A DNA stretch of 64,000 nucleotides from Hahella ganghwensis DSM 17046 (GTDB lineage Bacteria > Pseudomonadota > Gammaproteobacteria > Pseudomonadales > Oleiphilaceae), in contig NZ_AQXX01000124.1 in assembly GCF_000376785.1 (NCBI RefSeq), positions 43,888 through 107,887 of the forward strand, in the 5' to 3' direction. This document shows positions 1 through 8,793 of the stretch, one piece after another. Within the stretch, counting starts at the first letter, position 1. Each line of letters starts with the position of its first letter. A model generated the notes under the pieces. The model ran no database searches. It had not been told where the DNA came from and was given only the letters and a program-made list of their open reading frames with translations. The position numbers were made by a program, and so were the translations under genes.

Positions 1-2
1 CG

Positions 3-557
3 CTGGGCGTGGATTTCGCCCCTGACAGGGATGTCCGTTTTGGTGTCGAAAATATCTATCGTAAAGTAAAAACCCCTATTCAAGCATTCCAGCCAGAACC
101 GGATCAGAATCAGCGGGAGTTCAATTATCACCACGCCTATTACTATCAACACCTGACCCACCAACTGTCACTGAATCTCGGTTATGAATTTGAGGACATT
201 GATCTGGTGGACAAGCAATTCAGTTCCAGTGGCACGATATACCGAACCAAGACCCATATTGCCCAATCTGGTTTGAATGCTGCGATTAACCCGTGGCTTT
301 ATAGCCAAGCCGATATTATCTATACGGATCAGACCGTGGACGCTTCATTCTCCTCCTCTGACCAACGGGAGTTTCGGGAACATCTCTGGAACCTGAATCT
401 CAAGGTCGGCGTGAAGCTTCCCAAACGTTTGGGGGAATTCCAATTCGGAATCAACAACCTGTTCGATGACAACAGTGAAATTCTCAACAGCGAGCTGAAC
501 TATCTGCGTTATTCACCGGAAAGATTTTTCTACAGCCGGATTCAGTTATCACTCTGA
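3..557 (+). CDS. Outer-membrane beta-barrel protein, C-terminal part (TonB-receptor-like)
   Basis: The reading frame is already open at the left edge, so only about 184 C-terminal residues are present. They alternate polar and hydrophobic residues with many aromatic residues, as in membrane beta strands. Close to the end the motif FQFGINNLFDDN resembles the NLFD segment in the last strands of TonB-dependent receptors, so an outer-membrane barrel is likely. The substrate cannot be told because the plug and most of the barrel lie outside the window. A lipoprotein gene follows after 29 bases on the same strand, so the two may be co-transcribed. A GTG at 9 is simply an internal codon. Confidence 0.6.
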   Translation: MGVDFAPDRDVRFGVENIYRKVKTPIQAFQPEPDQNQREFNYHHAYYYQHLTHQLSLNLGYEFEDIDLVDKQFSSSGTIYRTKTHIAQSGLNAAINPWLYSQADIIYTDQTVDASFSSSDQREFREHLWNLNLKVGVKLPKRLGEFQFGINNLFDDNSEILNSELNYLRYSPERFFYSRIQLSL

Positions 558-586
558 TACCACACACCGCCCAAGCAGGAGGCACC

Positions 587-976
587 ATGAACCCCATAAA
601 ACTCGTTAGCTGTATCGCCATGATCTCGTTATCACTCACCGGATGCGCCAACTTCAACCAGCATTACGGCCCCGGAGATCCGGATGATCAGTACTTCGGT
701 CGCGACCACCCGAATACTGGAGATACTCATTACACAAAGACAAAAGACCACGTAGCCCCCTACCGGATTACCATGAACAGCCGGGGAGAAATTGTGGTAT
801 TGGATAGGCAGGGAAAAGAGATTCCACCTAATGCCGGCTATCCGGTGAAGGTCAAGGCCAGCTATATTGAATCGATAGAAAGCGTCACTATTGTAAGATA
901 TCGCGGCTCACCAGAATATGACGTGGTAGAAGCCGGTGGAAAAACCTATCACATCCCGGTAGCCCATACACACTGA
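587..976 (+). CDS. Small secreted lipoprotein of unknown function
   Basis: The product has 129 residues. It begins with a basic and hydrophobic signal peptide ending in the lipobox LTGC (Cys20), so it should be lipidated and membrane-anchored. The start is supported by AGGAGGC about 6 bases upstream of the ATG. The mature part is rich in His, Asp and Tyr near the N-terminus, then has a short beta-rich segment (residues 60-125) containing GEIVVLDRQGKEIP. I do not recognise a family. It sits directly behind the outer-membrane barrel gene, so a role at the same envelope site is possible but is only an inference. Confidence 0.7.
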   Translation: MNPIKLVSCIAMISLSLTGCANFNQHYGPGDPDDQYFGRDHPNTGDTHYTKTKDHVAPYRITMNSRGEIVVLDRQGKEIPPNAGYPVKVKASYIESIESVTIVRYRGSPEYDVVEAGGKTYHIPVAHTH

Positions 977-1007
977 CAGTAGTTTCGATTAACGACAACA
1001 GTTTCAA

Positions 1008-1049
1008 TCAGCGACATTGCCACTGTTTTCGCAGAATCAATGTCGCTGA
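1008..1049. other. Perfect 12-bp inverted repeat between convergent genes
   Basis: TCAGCGACATTG at 1008-1019 pairs exactly with CAATGTCGCTGA at 1038-1049 across an 18-base loop. It lies between the lipoprotein gene (+) and the zinc peptidase gene (-), where a shared terminator would be expected, but no U-rich run follows directly. It is either a Rho-assisted transcript end or a protein-binding palindrome. Confidence 0.5.
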
Positions 1050-1142
1050 TGCTTCCGCCGTTTTCTATTTTACTGTTCCCTTTTATCGTTTCCTGGTTTT
1101 ATTCGCTCTATATCTTATGGGTGCTATCTTTCCGTGGGTCCT

Positions 1143-1838
1143 TTATCTAAAGATACCTTTCAGAATCGCCAACCATCGCCATAACTGAAACACCTCAACC
1201 AACGCTCCGGCAAAATAGGTCAATGCCGCCGCCGTCAGAATCTTCTTTACAGCGGGTTGGTGATGACGGGATAAGTACTCCCCCTGAAAGAGTATTGGCA
1301 TGGCCTTATTAAAACTGGCGTCCCATTCCATCGGCAGAATAATCAATTGCATCAAGGCGGAAGCAAGCATCGCGATGACTCCTGCCAATACAGTAAGAAG
1401 CGCCAGCTGAGGAATATGTACAATGGCCAGTACCAGAGGTGAAGCTATCAGTATCACGGTTCCCATCTGTTGTATTCGCATTGCCATGGGGGTATACCGA
1501 TCGCGCAGGTGAGTAATCGTCTCCCGACGGTGATACTGGATGGCATGACCCACTTCATGAGCCGCTACGGCAACAGCCGTGAGCGAACGACCTTCATAAA
1601 ATTCAGGGCTCAAACGCACCCGTTTCTCTGAGGGAGAGTAATGGTCATTCCCTGACTCAGTTTTTTCAACCTTAACCCCCTCAAGCTGGAACCGTTTGAT
1701 CAAATGGTCGGCCAGTTCACCACCGGTTCCCGGCAGAGACGGCATTGGATCACCATATTTCTTCAATACGTGCCTGATCCATAGTCGGGGACCGGCAATA
1801 AGCAGCAATAATATTGTAAAAACAAGTATGTAGATCAA
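1143..1838 (-). CDS. Membrane neutral zinc metallopeptidase (YugP-like)
   Basis: The product has 231 residues. It starts with a membrane segment (residues 1-18) and carries the zincin motif AAHEVGHAIQ (about residues 91-100), in which the two His bind zinc and Glu is catalytic. Three further hydrophobic segments follow (about 118-140, 141-168 and 200-220). The order of short N-terminal anchor, HEVGH helix and membrane C-terminal half matches the zinc-dependent membrane peptidase family of YugP. The gene is convergent with the lipoprotein gene. The natural substrate of this family is not well established. Confidence 0.82.
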   Translation of the reverse strand: MIYILVFTILLLLIAGPRLWIRHVLKKYGDPMPSLPGTGGELADHLIKRFQLEGVKVEKTESGNDHYSPSEKRVRLSPEFYEGRSLTAVAVAAHEVGHAIQYHRRETITHLRDRYTPMAMRIQQMGTVILIASPLVLAIVHIPQLALLTVLAGVIAMLASALMQLIILPMEWDASFNKAMPILFQGEYLSRHHQPAVKKILTAAALTYFAGALVEVFQLWRWLAILKGIFR

Positions 1839-2119
1839 GCAGGCTTCCTGTTTAAGAGCATTAAATATGAGACAAGGTTCACATTATAACGAACCTTGCC
1901 TTCCGCAACCTTGTCGTCGGTATTCCCCAATATCAAGGCCCAGAAGCCAACTCCGGCCAAAAGGCCTATGCAGAACAGAGCCCTGGACTACCTTTCCGAC
2001 CGATAGTGCAGGATAAATCTTTCCATTACCCTCCCGGACCATCAAAAAGAATATCTAACTACATAATTTTTAAAGATATTCAATAACAATCTATCACATA
2101 TTCGTCAGGAATACTGCCA

Positions 2120-2872
2120 ATGAAAATAAACGCGACAACGACCATCGTCGCTGTTGTCGGCGCCTGTGCCCTGGTAGGTTACCAGCTCTGGCAATCTCCC
2201 AGAGGAGCACAGTCATCAGATGTGGAAGTGGTCAGTCAGAATACCACCTCCAGCAAACAATCTGGGACTCTCGCCGCCAACAGTCAGGGGTCGTCTCAAC
2301 CCTCCCCTGCCGCAGCAGGACAGTTTCGAGCTCCCCCAGGAGCATCTGCTGCCGCAACCTCCCGTCGGCCACATGATGAACTTCCTGTTCCCGATCCCAT
2401 TCCGCGCGAACTGGCTCCCCCATCCTCGACCCCAGTTCAACTTTGGGAAGTCGATGCGGCTGACAAACACGCTCAGGTTGATGGAATTGCTGCCACAAAT
2501 CTGCGTGTTGAAACCAGGACTCTGGACAGTATCCAGGTAGGGCAAACACTTGAACTCCCTATTCCTTCGCTGAACAAGGTGTTATCCGCAGAGATTGAGA
2601 GCACCCACAATCAGTTCGGGGATGTGAAAGTGTGGAAAGGTCCTATCAGCGGTGGAGATACCACCGACAACCTGATCATCACCCAAGGTGATATCAATAC
2701 GGTTGTGGTGGTATCCACCATCCAGGGTACTTACACGGTCACCATCGATAATGCCACAGGCAATGCAACCCTGGTGGATGAGGCTGATGTCAATGCCGGA
2801 ATGATTCCGCACGATGATTCGCGCACCGTTCCGCCCATTGAGCTGACACCACCAAATGCAAACGCAAGCTGA
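2120..2872 (+). CDS. Secreted propeptide-like protein paired with the downstream metalloprotease
   Basis: The product has 250 residues. It has an N-terminal hydrophobic segment (6-22), then a low-complexity Ser/Pro/Ala linker (about 30-105), then a compact domain (about 108-235). That domain has the pattern of a reprolysin-type propeptide: VGQTLELPIP, VWKGPISGG, then a GTYTVTI...LVDE stretch, ending in an acidic tail (MIPHDDSRTVPP) like the linker that normally joins propeptide to catalytic domain. Here a stop codon follows, and 42 bases later a separate gene with its own signal peptide encodes the catalytic domain. I infer a protease inhibitor or foldase supplied in trans. The assignment rests on pattern similarity only. 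Confidence 0.62.
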   Translation: MKINATTTIVAVVGACALVGYQLWQSPRGAQSSDVEVVSQNTTSSKQSGTLAANSQGSSQPSPAAAGQFRAPPGASAAATSRRPHDELPVPDPIPRELAPPSSTPVQLWEVDAADKHAQVDGIAATNLRVETRTLDSIQVGQTLELPIPSLNKVLSAEIESTHNQFGDVKVWKGPISGGDTTDNLIITQGDINTVVVVSTIQGTYTVTIDNATGNATLVDEADVNAGMIPHDDSRTVPPIELTPPNANAS

Positions 2873-2914
2873 TCGGGCTTGCATATAACAACCCCATTTG
2901 AAGGGATCCCTACA

Positions 2915-4693
2915 ATGAAGAAAAAACTTTCTTGTGCACTAGGCGCCCTCATCATGAGTGCCGGCCTTGCCCACGCTGAGAACGTGGTCGATGTGCTGGT
3001 TCTCTATACTGATGATGCCCAGCAGACCCAGAATGGTCGGGATATCGCCGCACGTGCCGCCGCCTATATTGAATTTAGTAACCAAGCTTACGCCAACAGC
3101 AACATTGACATGAAACTGCGTCTGGTCGGACTCGAAAACCTGGACTCGGGCTATACCTATGTCAATGGTGGCAACCTGGATGGCCTGCGAAATAACCGTC
3201 AGGTAGCCAGCCTGCGTCAACGTTATGGCGCCGACCTGGTCACCCTGCTGAACCTCCGTCAGCCGATGCAAGGCGGTTATGTCTGCGGTATCGGCTATGT
3301 TCCTTCCGGAAACAGCTCGACCGGTTCTCTCTACAGCAACGCCTCTTCCCTTGGCTTCAGCCTGGTGGGTGTGGATTGTGGCCTGAACACCTTTACCCAC
3401 GAACTGGGACACAACATGAGTCTCGGTCATTCATACAGACAGAATACCGAAGGCGGCACCTGGCCCTGGGGTCGTGGCCACGGTGTTTACGGCAGCTTCA
3501 GTACCATCATGGCTTATCCGCATTCCTATGGTACTTACAATCAGCTGCAACAATTCTCCAACCCGCGTCAGGTCAAATGTGAAGGCCAGGCTTGCGGTGT
3601 TGACATGAACCGTAGCGACGGCGCCGATGCGGCGACCAACCTGGTCCGACTGGGCAACCAGATTGCCAGCTTTGTTCCTACCGTCATCGATAATGGTGAT
3701 GATGGTGGAGACGACGGTGGAGATGATGGCGGAGATACCGGTGGCGATCTGCCAACCTGTAACAAACCAAGCCTGGAGAACAATCTGGTTGATAACGGTG
3801 ACTTCACCGATATCAGCGGCTGGGAAAGCTTCTCCCGTGCCGGTCAACTGGGTCAAATCAAGAAGACCACCAATTGCCAGGACTTCATTCTGAGCGTGTC
3901 CAACCGCTCACAGTTCTACTCCGGTCCATTCCAGTCTCTGACTGGAAAAATGCAGGCAGGTAAGCAATACCGGGTCACCGCCAAAATCGGCCTGGGCAGA
4001 AATGGCAGCCGTGACAACGCACGAATCGCTCTACAGATCCGTGACGGCGCAGGCTTCCACTATCAGTATCTGCCCAAGGTCTCGGTCACCTCTTCTGAGA
4101 TGACAACCTACGACCAGACTTTCACCCTGGAAGCAGATGATGCTCTGAATGCGGTCGGACTGCTGGTCTATGGCCCACAAGCCGGAACCGATCTGTTGGT
4201 TGATGAAGTGAAGGTCGAAGAAATCGGTGATAAAACATCACCAGAACCTTCGAGCATTTACAGCACAGGCTTTGAAGAGAATGCACAAGGTTGGGGTCGC
4301 TACTTTGGAGGCTCGCTGGCATTGTCGCGAATCGCTAAAGACGGCAACTACAGCCTGGCAAGCTACAACCGCTATTACTGGTACACAGGCCCTGCCCTGG
4401 ATGTGAATGGACTGCTTGAGAATGGTAATACCTACAAGGTCAATGCCGATGTTTACCTCAGAAGCAGCAGCCTGAGCAGCGATGATGTTGAGTTCTGGCT
4501 ATATACCGTGGATGACAGAGGTCCACGCTGGAAGAAGCTCAGCAGCGACACCATTTCGGTGGCCAGCTGGCAGAACCTGGAAGCCGAGATCAAAGTTGAA
4601 GCATCAGGCTCTATTACCCAGATGCGTCTGCATGTGATCGGTCCGGATCCCTATACCAGGATCTACTTAGACAACCTGAAGATTACGAAGTAA
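2915..4693 (+). CDS. Secreted reprolysin-like zinc metalloprotease with two C-terminal binding modules
   Basis: The start is set at ATG 2915, which has AAGGGA 8 bases upstream and opens a clear signal peptide (MKKKLSCALG to about AHA, residue 22). The catalytic domain (about 24-255) has the metzincin motif HELGHNMSLGH at about 162-172, with three zinc His and a catalytic Glu, and the Met-turn STIMAY near Met199. An Asp/Gly linker of DDGG repeats (about 259-280) leads to two modules (about 285-430 and 440-592) that resemble carbohydrate-binding or galactose-binding jelly rolls (NGDFTDISGWE, TGFEENAQGWG). The enzyme is probably an extracellular protease that sticks to polysaccharide or matrix. 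The usual N-terminal propeptide is absent and seems to be encoded by the gene just upstream. A terminator follows. Confidence 0.87.
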   Translation: MKKKLSCALGALIMSAGLAHAENVVDVLVLYTDDAQQTQNGRDIAARAAAYIEFSNQAYANSNIDMKLRLVGLENLDSGYTYVNGGNLDGLRNNRQVASLRQRYGADLVTLLNLRQPMQGGYVCGIGYVPSGNSSTGSLYSNASSLGFSLVGVDCGLNTFTHELGHNMSLGHSYRQNTEGGTWPWGRGHGVYGSFSTIMAYPHSYGTYNQLQQFSNPRQVKCEGQACGVDMNRSDGADAATNLVRLGNQIASFVPTVIDNGDDGGDDGGDDGGDTGGDLPTCNKPSLENNLVDNGDFTDISGWESFSRAGQLGQIKKTTNCQDFILSVSNRSQFYSGPFQSLTGKMQAGKQYRVTAKIGLGRNGSRDNARIALQIRDGAGFHYQYLPKVSVTSSEMTTYDQTFTLEADDALNAVGLLVYGPQAGTDLLVDEVKVEEIGDKTSPEPSSIYSTGFEENAQGWGRYFGGSLALSRIAKDGNYSLASYNRYYWYTGPALDVNGLLENGNTYKVNADVYLRSSSLSSDDVEFWLYTVDDRGPRWKKLSSDTISVASWQNLEAEIKVEASGSITQMRLHVIGPDPYTRIYLDNLKITK

Positions 4694-4718
4694 CCCTCAA
4701 CCTTCAGGTAGTTCCCTT

Positions 4719-4752
4719 AAGCGCTGCGGCTTCTGCCAAAGCGCTTTTTTTT
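4719..4752 (+). terminator. Rho-independent terminator after the metalloprotease
   Basis: AAGCGC at 4719-4724 pairs with GCGCTT at 4741-4746. The stem is followed by a run of T, 26 bases after the metalloprotease stop codon. Confidence 0.8.
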
Positions 4753-4856
4753 GATTTGAGAGGTCTCATTGGTAGGCGTATATTATTTATCGGTACCACG
4801 GGCACACACCCTAGCCAACGAAGTCAGAATCTGGCATCTGAGCAGGAGGAACCATC

Positions 4857-5084
4857 ATGTTACTGAAAGAGAAAAGTGGCGGTCATATTGTCGAAATTGA
4901 ACGTTTCCATGATCTCTGCGACCCAGTCAAAACACATGTGAAAGGTTGTCTTGAGTACGGTGAAGAATTACAGGATGCTGAAATGTATGAGAAAGCAGGA
5001 TTAACTTTCCTGTCCGGTGAGCCTTTACCCAAATGCTGGACCGATCCCCATTACCGCGATCACGAGATTCGGGCCAGAAGATAA
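4857..5084 (+). CDS. Small conserved-looking protein of unknown function
   Basis: The product has 75 residues and is soluble, with no signal peptide. A strong ribosome site (AGGAGGA, about 6 bases before the ATG) supports translation. The sequence is compact: LLKEKSGGHIVEIE, then a short helix with DPVKTHVKGC, then LSGEPLPKCW and DPHYRDHE near the end. Two Cys and several His in the second half could bind metal, but there is no known motif. It stands alone between a terminator and a 550-base gap. I do not recognise the family and assign no function. Confidence 0.62.
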   Translation: MLLKEKSGGHIVEIERFHDLCDPVKTHVKGCLEYGEELQDAEMYEKAGLTFLSGEPLPKCWTDPHYRDHEIRARR

Positions 5085-5638
5085 GGACCCCCGATCATTG
5101 AATGACGAAGCACAGATTAGAAAATGATAAGGGTCAAAGGAACAAAATAGCTGAGGAATGGCAGGTAACAGTTTCCTGTGTTACCCGGTGAAAAGTATTA
5201 CATAATGTAGCACGACGTATTCCCACAGGAAACATTTGCACCCTGATGTGGCACATCACTAAATGACAGTTTATTACTTACATGTAATAAATCCCCTAAA
5301 ACCGCCATTTCCTCACATCAGGAATAAATATTGCAGAATCAACGGCCTGTCTGACATTTAGAGTTGCTCCCATCGCGATCAGGCGCCGGCAGCCCTAAGG
5401 CCACAAGCTGACGAGGTTTGCCAACAACCCGATCCGCGACTCAGAGAAGACAGAATCGCAATTCACTGGAGTGAATCTGGGCTAACTAATTGAAGTCTTT
5501 GAATTCATTGCTGTCAGCCGGCACTGAACAGGCATAACGCGATAACTTAACACTGTTCAGGCTGGTAGTGGATGCTGTTGTGACAAGGATGCTTCTATAG
5601 GAAGCAGAAAAATATACAACGATAAGGAAATACCATTC
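5085..5638. other. Non-coding interval upstream of the choice-of-anchor B gene
   Basis: No convincing ORF was found on either strand. AT-rich stretches around 5200-5300, including a short palindromic TTACATGTAA, could hold a promoter. Just before the next gene TGCTTC and GGAAGCA form a small hairpin, followed by AAGGA about 10 bases before ATG 5639. Nothing else was recognised. Confidence 0.4.
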
Positions 5639-7588
5639 ATGAAACGTAATATATCAACGAGCCTGGCAATGGCAGGAACTTTGTTCTGCTCAACATTGTC
5701 ATGGGGCCATAGTGCTATGTTCCCTGATTCGTTCAAGTACGATTCTTCCAATGAAAATGAAATCCCGGTCGCAATGTCCATGCTTTCCGATAGTGCAAGC
5801 ACAACCACTTGTACTAACGGCAGTGCTAATGGATATCCATGCAACAACGTGGACTTCCGTGCCTTTATACCCAAGGCAGACCTGGGTGGAGGATCATCTG
5901 ACCTCAACGATATCTGGGGCTACACAGACCCACTGACAGGAAAAGAAATTGCCCTGGTTGGTAAGACCAACGGAACCTCCTTTGTCGATATCACCGACCC
6001 TGACAATCCGGTTGTGCTCGGCTTTCTTCCCTCCCATGACAATGGTGAAGACAGCTGGCGGGATTTGAAGGTCTATGGCGACTATGTCTTTATCGTCGCA
6101 GACGGCTCAGGTAACAATACCCACGGTCTTCAGGTCTTTGATCTGACCGAGTTGAGAAACGTGACCAATCCGCCAATGACGTTCTCAGAATCCGCTCACC
6201 TCAACGGTTTTGGTAACGCCCACAACATCGTGATCAACGAAGATACCGGCTTTGCCTACTCCGTCGGTAGCAACCGCTGCAGTGGTGGTTTGTATATGGT
6301 GGACATATCCAACCCTCTGCAACCCAGCTATGAAGGTTGTTTCTCCGCTGACGGCTACACTCACGATGCGCAGTGTGTTGTCTACAACGGTCCAGACAGC
6401 CGTTACTTCGGTAACGAAATCTGTGTTGGCTACAACGAAGACACCATCACCATTGTGGATGTTTCCAACAAAGCCAATCCCCAGCAAATCTCCCGCACGC
6501 CTTATCAGGGTTCACAATATACTCACCAGGGCTGGTTCCTGGACGAGAATCATTCCATCCTGATTATGAATGACGAGCTGGATGAGCAACGGAACGGGAT
6601 TAATACCACGTCCTACATCTACGATGTCAGCAACCTGGAAGCGCCCGTTGAACTGGGACGTTATGTCGGCCCGACCCAGGCGATCGACCATAACCTTTAC
6701 ACTCGTGACGGTTTTGTGTTCGAAACCAACTACCGTGCCGGCCTGCGTATTCTGAGCACTGAAAATATTGAACAGGGTCAGCTTTCTGAAGTGGCCTACT
6801 TCGATACTATTCCAGGCTCAAACTCTGCTCAGTTCTCAGGCACCTGGAGTAACTACCCATACTTCGAGAGCGGCAACATCGTTCTGAGCGATATCGGTAA
6901 CGGCCTTTTCGTTGTCACTCCTGACTGGGATGCCATTGAGAATCCTGATCCAGGCGGCGGCGATGTGACTGAGACCTTCAACGGCAGCGTTGGACGTAAT
7001 CAGGAAGAAGCCTATGGTCCGTTCAAAGTGAAGCCTGGCAGCACCTTCAAAGCCAGCATCACCGGCACCAACGACGCAGACCTGTATGTTAAAGTCGGCG
7101 CGCCTGCCACCACTTCTGACTGGGACTGCCGTCCATATAAAAACGGTTCTTCTGAAGAGTGCACCATTAACGTGGCTGCAGATCAGAACGAGGTTTATGT
7201 CATGGTTCGTGGCTACAGCAGAAACGATTCTGACTTTACGCTGACAGTCACTTACGTCAAAGATGGCGATGATCCGAACCCTCCCGGTGAAACCGTTGAA
7301 GAGTTTGACGGTAGCGTATCCCGCAACGCTGAAGATAACTACGGTCCCTTCAAAGTCACTGCTGGAGAGCCTTTCAAAGCAGAGATGACCGGTAGCAACG
7401 ATGCAGACCTGTACGTTCGTTTTGGCGCAGCACCTACGACGAGCTCATGGGATTGCCGTCCATACAAAAATGGCAGCAATGAAACCTGCGAGCAAACCGT
7501 TCCCAACGGCCAGACAGAAGCATTTGTCATGGTCAGGGGTTATAGCGGCGCGGCTTCGGATTATCATCTGAAAGTAACTTATAAATAA
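5639..7588 (+). CDS. Choice-of-anchor B (LVIVD-type) exported protein with two PPC domains
   Basis: The product has 649 residues and a signal peptide (1-23). Residues about 65-430 form a beta-propeller-like region with repeated motifs such as SFVDITDPDNPVVLG, YMVDISNPLQPS and TIVDVSNKANPQ, the LVIVD-type repeats of the choice-of-anchor B family. Two tandem PPC (pre-peptidase C-terminal) domains follow at about 441-540 and 551-649, each with DADLYV, a DCRPYKNGS loop and VMVRGYS. PPC domains often act as secretion or binding tails that are removed later. The gene leads an exported set with a YtkA-like protein and a di-haem peroxidase, although a strong terminator directly behind it suggests at least partial transcriptional separation. 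Confidence 0.85.
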   Translation: MKRNISTSLAMAGTLFCSTLSWGHSAMFPDSFKYDSSNENEIPVAMSMLSDSASTTTCTNGSANGYPCNNVDFRAFIPKADLGGGSSDLNDIWGYTDPLTGKEIALVGKTNGTSFVDITDPDNPVVLGFLPSHDNGEDSWRDLKVYGDYVFIVADGSGNNTHGLQVFDLTELRNVTNPPMTFSESAHLNGFGNAHNIVINEDTGFAYSVGSNRCSGGLYMVDISNPLQPSYEGCFSADGYTHDAQCVVYNGPDSRYFGNEICVGYNEDTITIVDVSNKANPQQISRTPYQGSQYTHQGWFLDENHSILIMNDELDEQRNGINTTSYIYDVSNLEAPVELGRYVGPTQAIDHNLYTRDGFVFETNYRAGLRILSTENIEQGQLSEVAYFDTIPGSNSAQFSGTWSNYPYFESGNIVLSDIGNGLFVVTPDWDAIENPDPGGGDVTETFNGSVGRNQEEAYGPFKVKPGSTFKASITGTNDADLYVKVGAPATTSDWDCRPYKNGSSEECTINVAADQNEVYVMVRGYSRNDSDFTLTVTYVKDGDDPNPPGETVEEFDGSVSRNAEDNYGPFKVTAGEPFKAEMTGSNDADLYVRFGAAPTTSSWDCRPYKNGSNETCEQTVPNGQTEAFVMVRGYSGAASDYHLKVTYK

Positions 7589-7603
7589 CAAACTGCTGTA
7601 ATT

Positions 7604-7649
7604 GGCCGGGCCACCCTATCCAAACGGAACATCGGTGGCCCGGTGTTTT
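7604..7649 (+). terminator. Rho-independent terminator after the choice-of-anchor B gene
   Basis: CCGGGCCACC at 7606-7615 pairs perfectly with GGTGGCCCGG at 7634-7643. The stem is followed by TGTTTTA. Confidence 0.82.
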
Positions 7650-7696
7650 AATTGCGAATCATGTTGGAAATAATAACGAACAAAGGACATTCCGTT

Positions 7697-8755
7697 GTGA
7701 ATTACGGTCTCATCGCTATTAACTCAATTTCAAGACTATCCAACCGGCGAGGAAATCTGTCTCGTCTGTGGCTACTGGCCAGTCTGGTACTGGCCACAAT
7801 CTCAGCACCGGCAACCGTATTAGCCGCCCCCACCGCCTCTGGAGAGGACCACCATCATCATTCGGATAAAACCCCGCCGCCGCCAACCAAAGGCAGCCTT
7901 CTGATGCAGAATGCCAGCAATGTCTGGCAGCAAGCCGTGGCATTGGAAGATCAATCCGGTGAAGCAATCAAACATGCCACCATGTTGCGCAAGGAAGTCA
8001 GCAACCTGCGCAGCAAAGTCAGAAAATTGAAAGCCTCCAAAAACACCGGGGACATGGAAAAGCTGCTGCAGGAAACCATCACTCAGCTGGCATCCCAGGT
8101 CACACCATGGCAGGCCCTGGCAGGAAACCTGCGCGCCGAGGCGGACAAGCTCAAGGGAGAGAGCCAGCAAATCATGAAACAGGGGTTTATCTCTATCTGG
8201 CAACCCTGGATCAAACATGAAGGCAAGTTGGCGCTTTCTTCCATGTCCGGCGAAACCATGGCCATGGCACACAATGTTCAGGTTCGCAGTATGAGTCCCA
8301 GCGTGCCCAATCCGACCATGGAGAAAATGAAGCAGGACGACGGTGAGTCAATGAGCATTAACCGCATGGCCATGTCAGGCCAGAGCATCCCGCCAGGTCT
8401 GGAAACCAGTTCATTTAAAGTGTCCAGAAACCAGGATATCTTCGGTCATATCGAGGCTATTCCGGACGACAATACCAAACCCGGAGAATTGCCACTGAAT
8501 GAAATACACCAGTGGTACCTGATTCTCAGTGATACTGACGGCCAGCCGATCCACGACGCCAAAGTCAGAGTGGAAGGCCATATGCCCGGTCATGTGCACG
8601 GACTTCCGACCCAGCCAGAAATTGTCGAAGAGGTGTCACCGGGTGTCTACAGAGTCGACGGGATCAAGTTCCAAATGTCCGGCTGGTGGGTCATGCAGTT
8701 CCTGGTCAATCACCAGGACGAAGAAGATTCGATCACCTTCAACCTGGTTCTGTAA
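7697..8755 (+). CDS. Exported protein with coiled coil and YtkA-like C-terminal domain
   Basis: The frame is open from TTG 7652, with an ATG at 7661. GTG 7697 is preferred because AAAGGA lies 9 bases upstream and because the earlier starts touch the preceding terminator. A basic N-region precedes a hydrophobic signal segment (LWLLASLVLATISAPA). After a His-rich patch (HHHH) comes a helical, probably coiled-coil region (roughly residues 60-175). The C-terminal 100 residues (WYLILSDTDGQPI, HMPGHVHGLPT, SGWWVMQF) match the YtkA/FixH-like beta-sandwich seen in periplasmic metal or redox proteins. The HMPGHVHG motif could bind copper or haem-related metal. A cytochrome c peroxidase gene follows after 38 bases, so a periplasmic partnership is likely. 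Confidence 0.72.
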   Translation: MNYGLIAINSISRLSNRRGNLSRLWLLASLVLATISAPATVLAAPTASGEDHHHHSDKTPPPPTKGSLLMQNASNVWQQAVALEDQSGEAIKHATMLRKEVSNLRSKVRKLKASKNTGDMEKLLQETITQLASQVTPWQALAGNLRAEADKLKGESQQIMKQGFISIWQPWIKHEGKLALSSMSGETMAMAHNVQVRSMSPSVPNPTMEKMKQDDGESMSINRMAMSGQSIPPGLETSSFKVSRNQDIFGHIEAIPDDNTKPGELPLNEIHQWYLILSDTDGQPIHDAKVRVEGHMPGHVHGLPTQPEIVEEVSPGVYRVDGIKFQMSGWWVMQFLVNHQDEEDSITFNLVL

Positions 8756-8793
8756 ACCATCCAGGCTTGAAACTTCAGCATATAAGGAGAATC

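Noticed and set aside
2939..3430. Long antisense ORF opposite the metalloprotease
   Set aside because: No ribosome site or protein-like motifs; it mirrors the codon bias of the real gene on the other strand.
5557..5907. Antisense ORF across the start of the choice-of-anchor B gene
   Set aside because: No promoter or ribosome site and it would cover the signal peptide and start of a well-supported gene.
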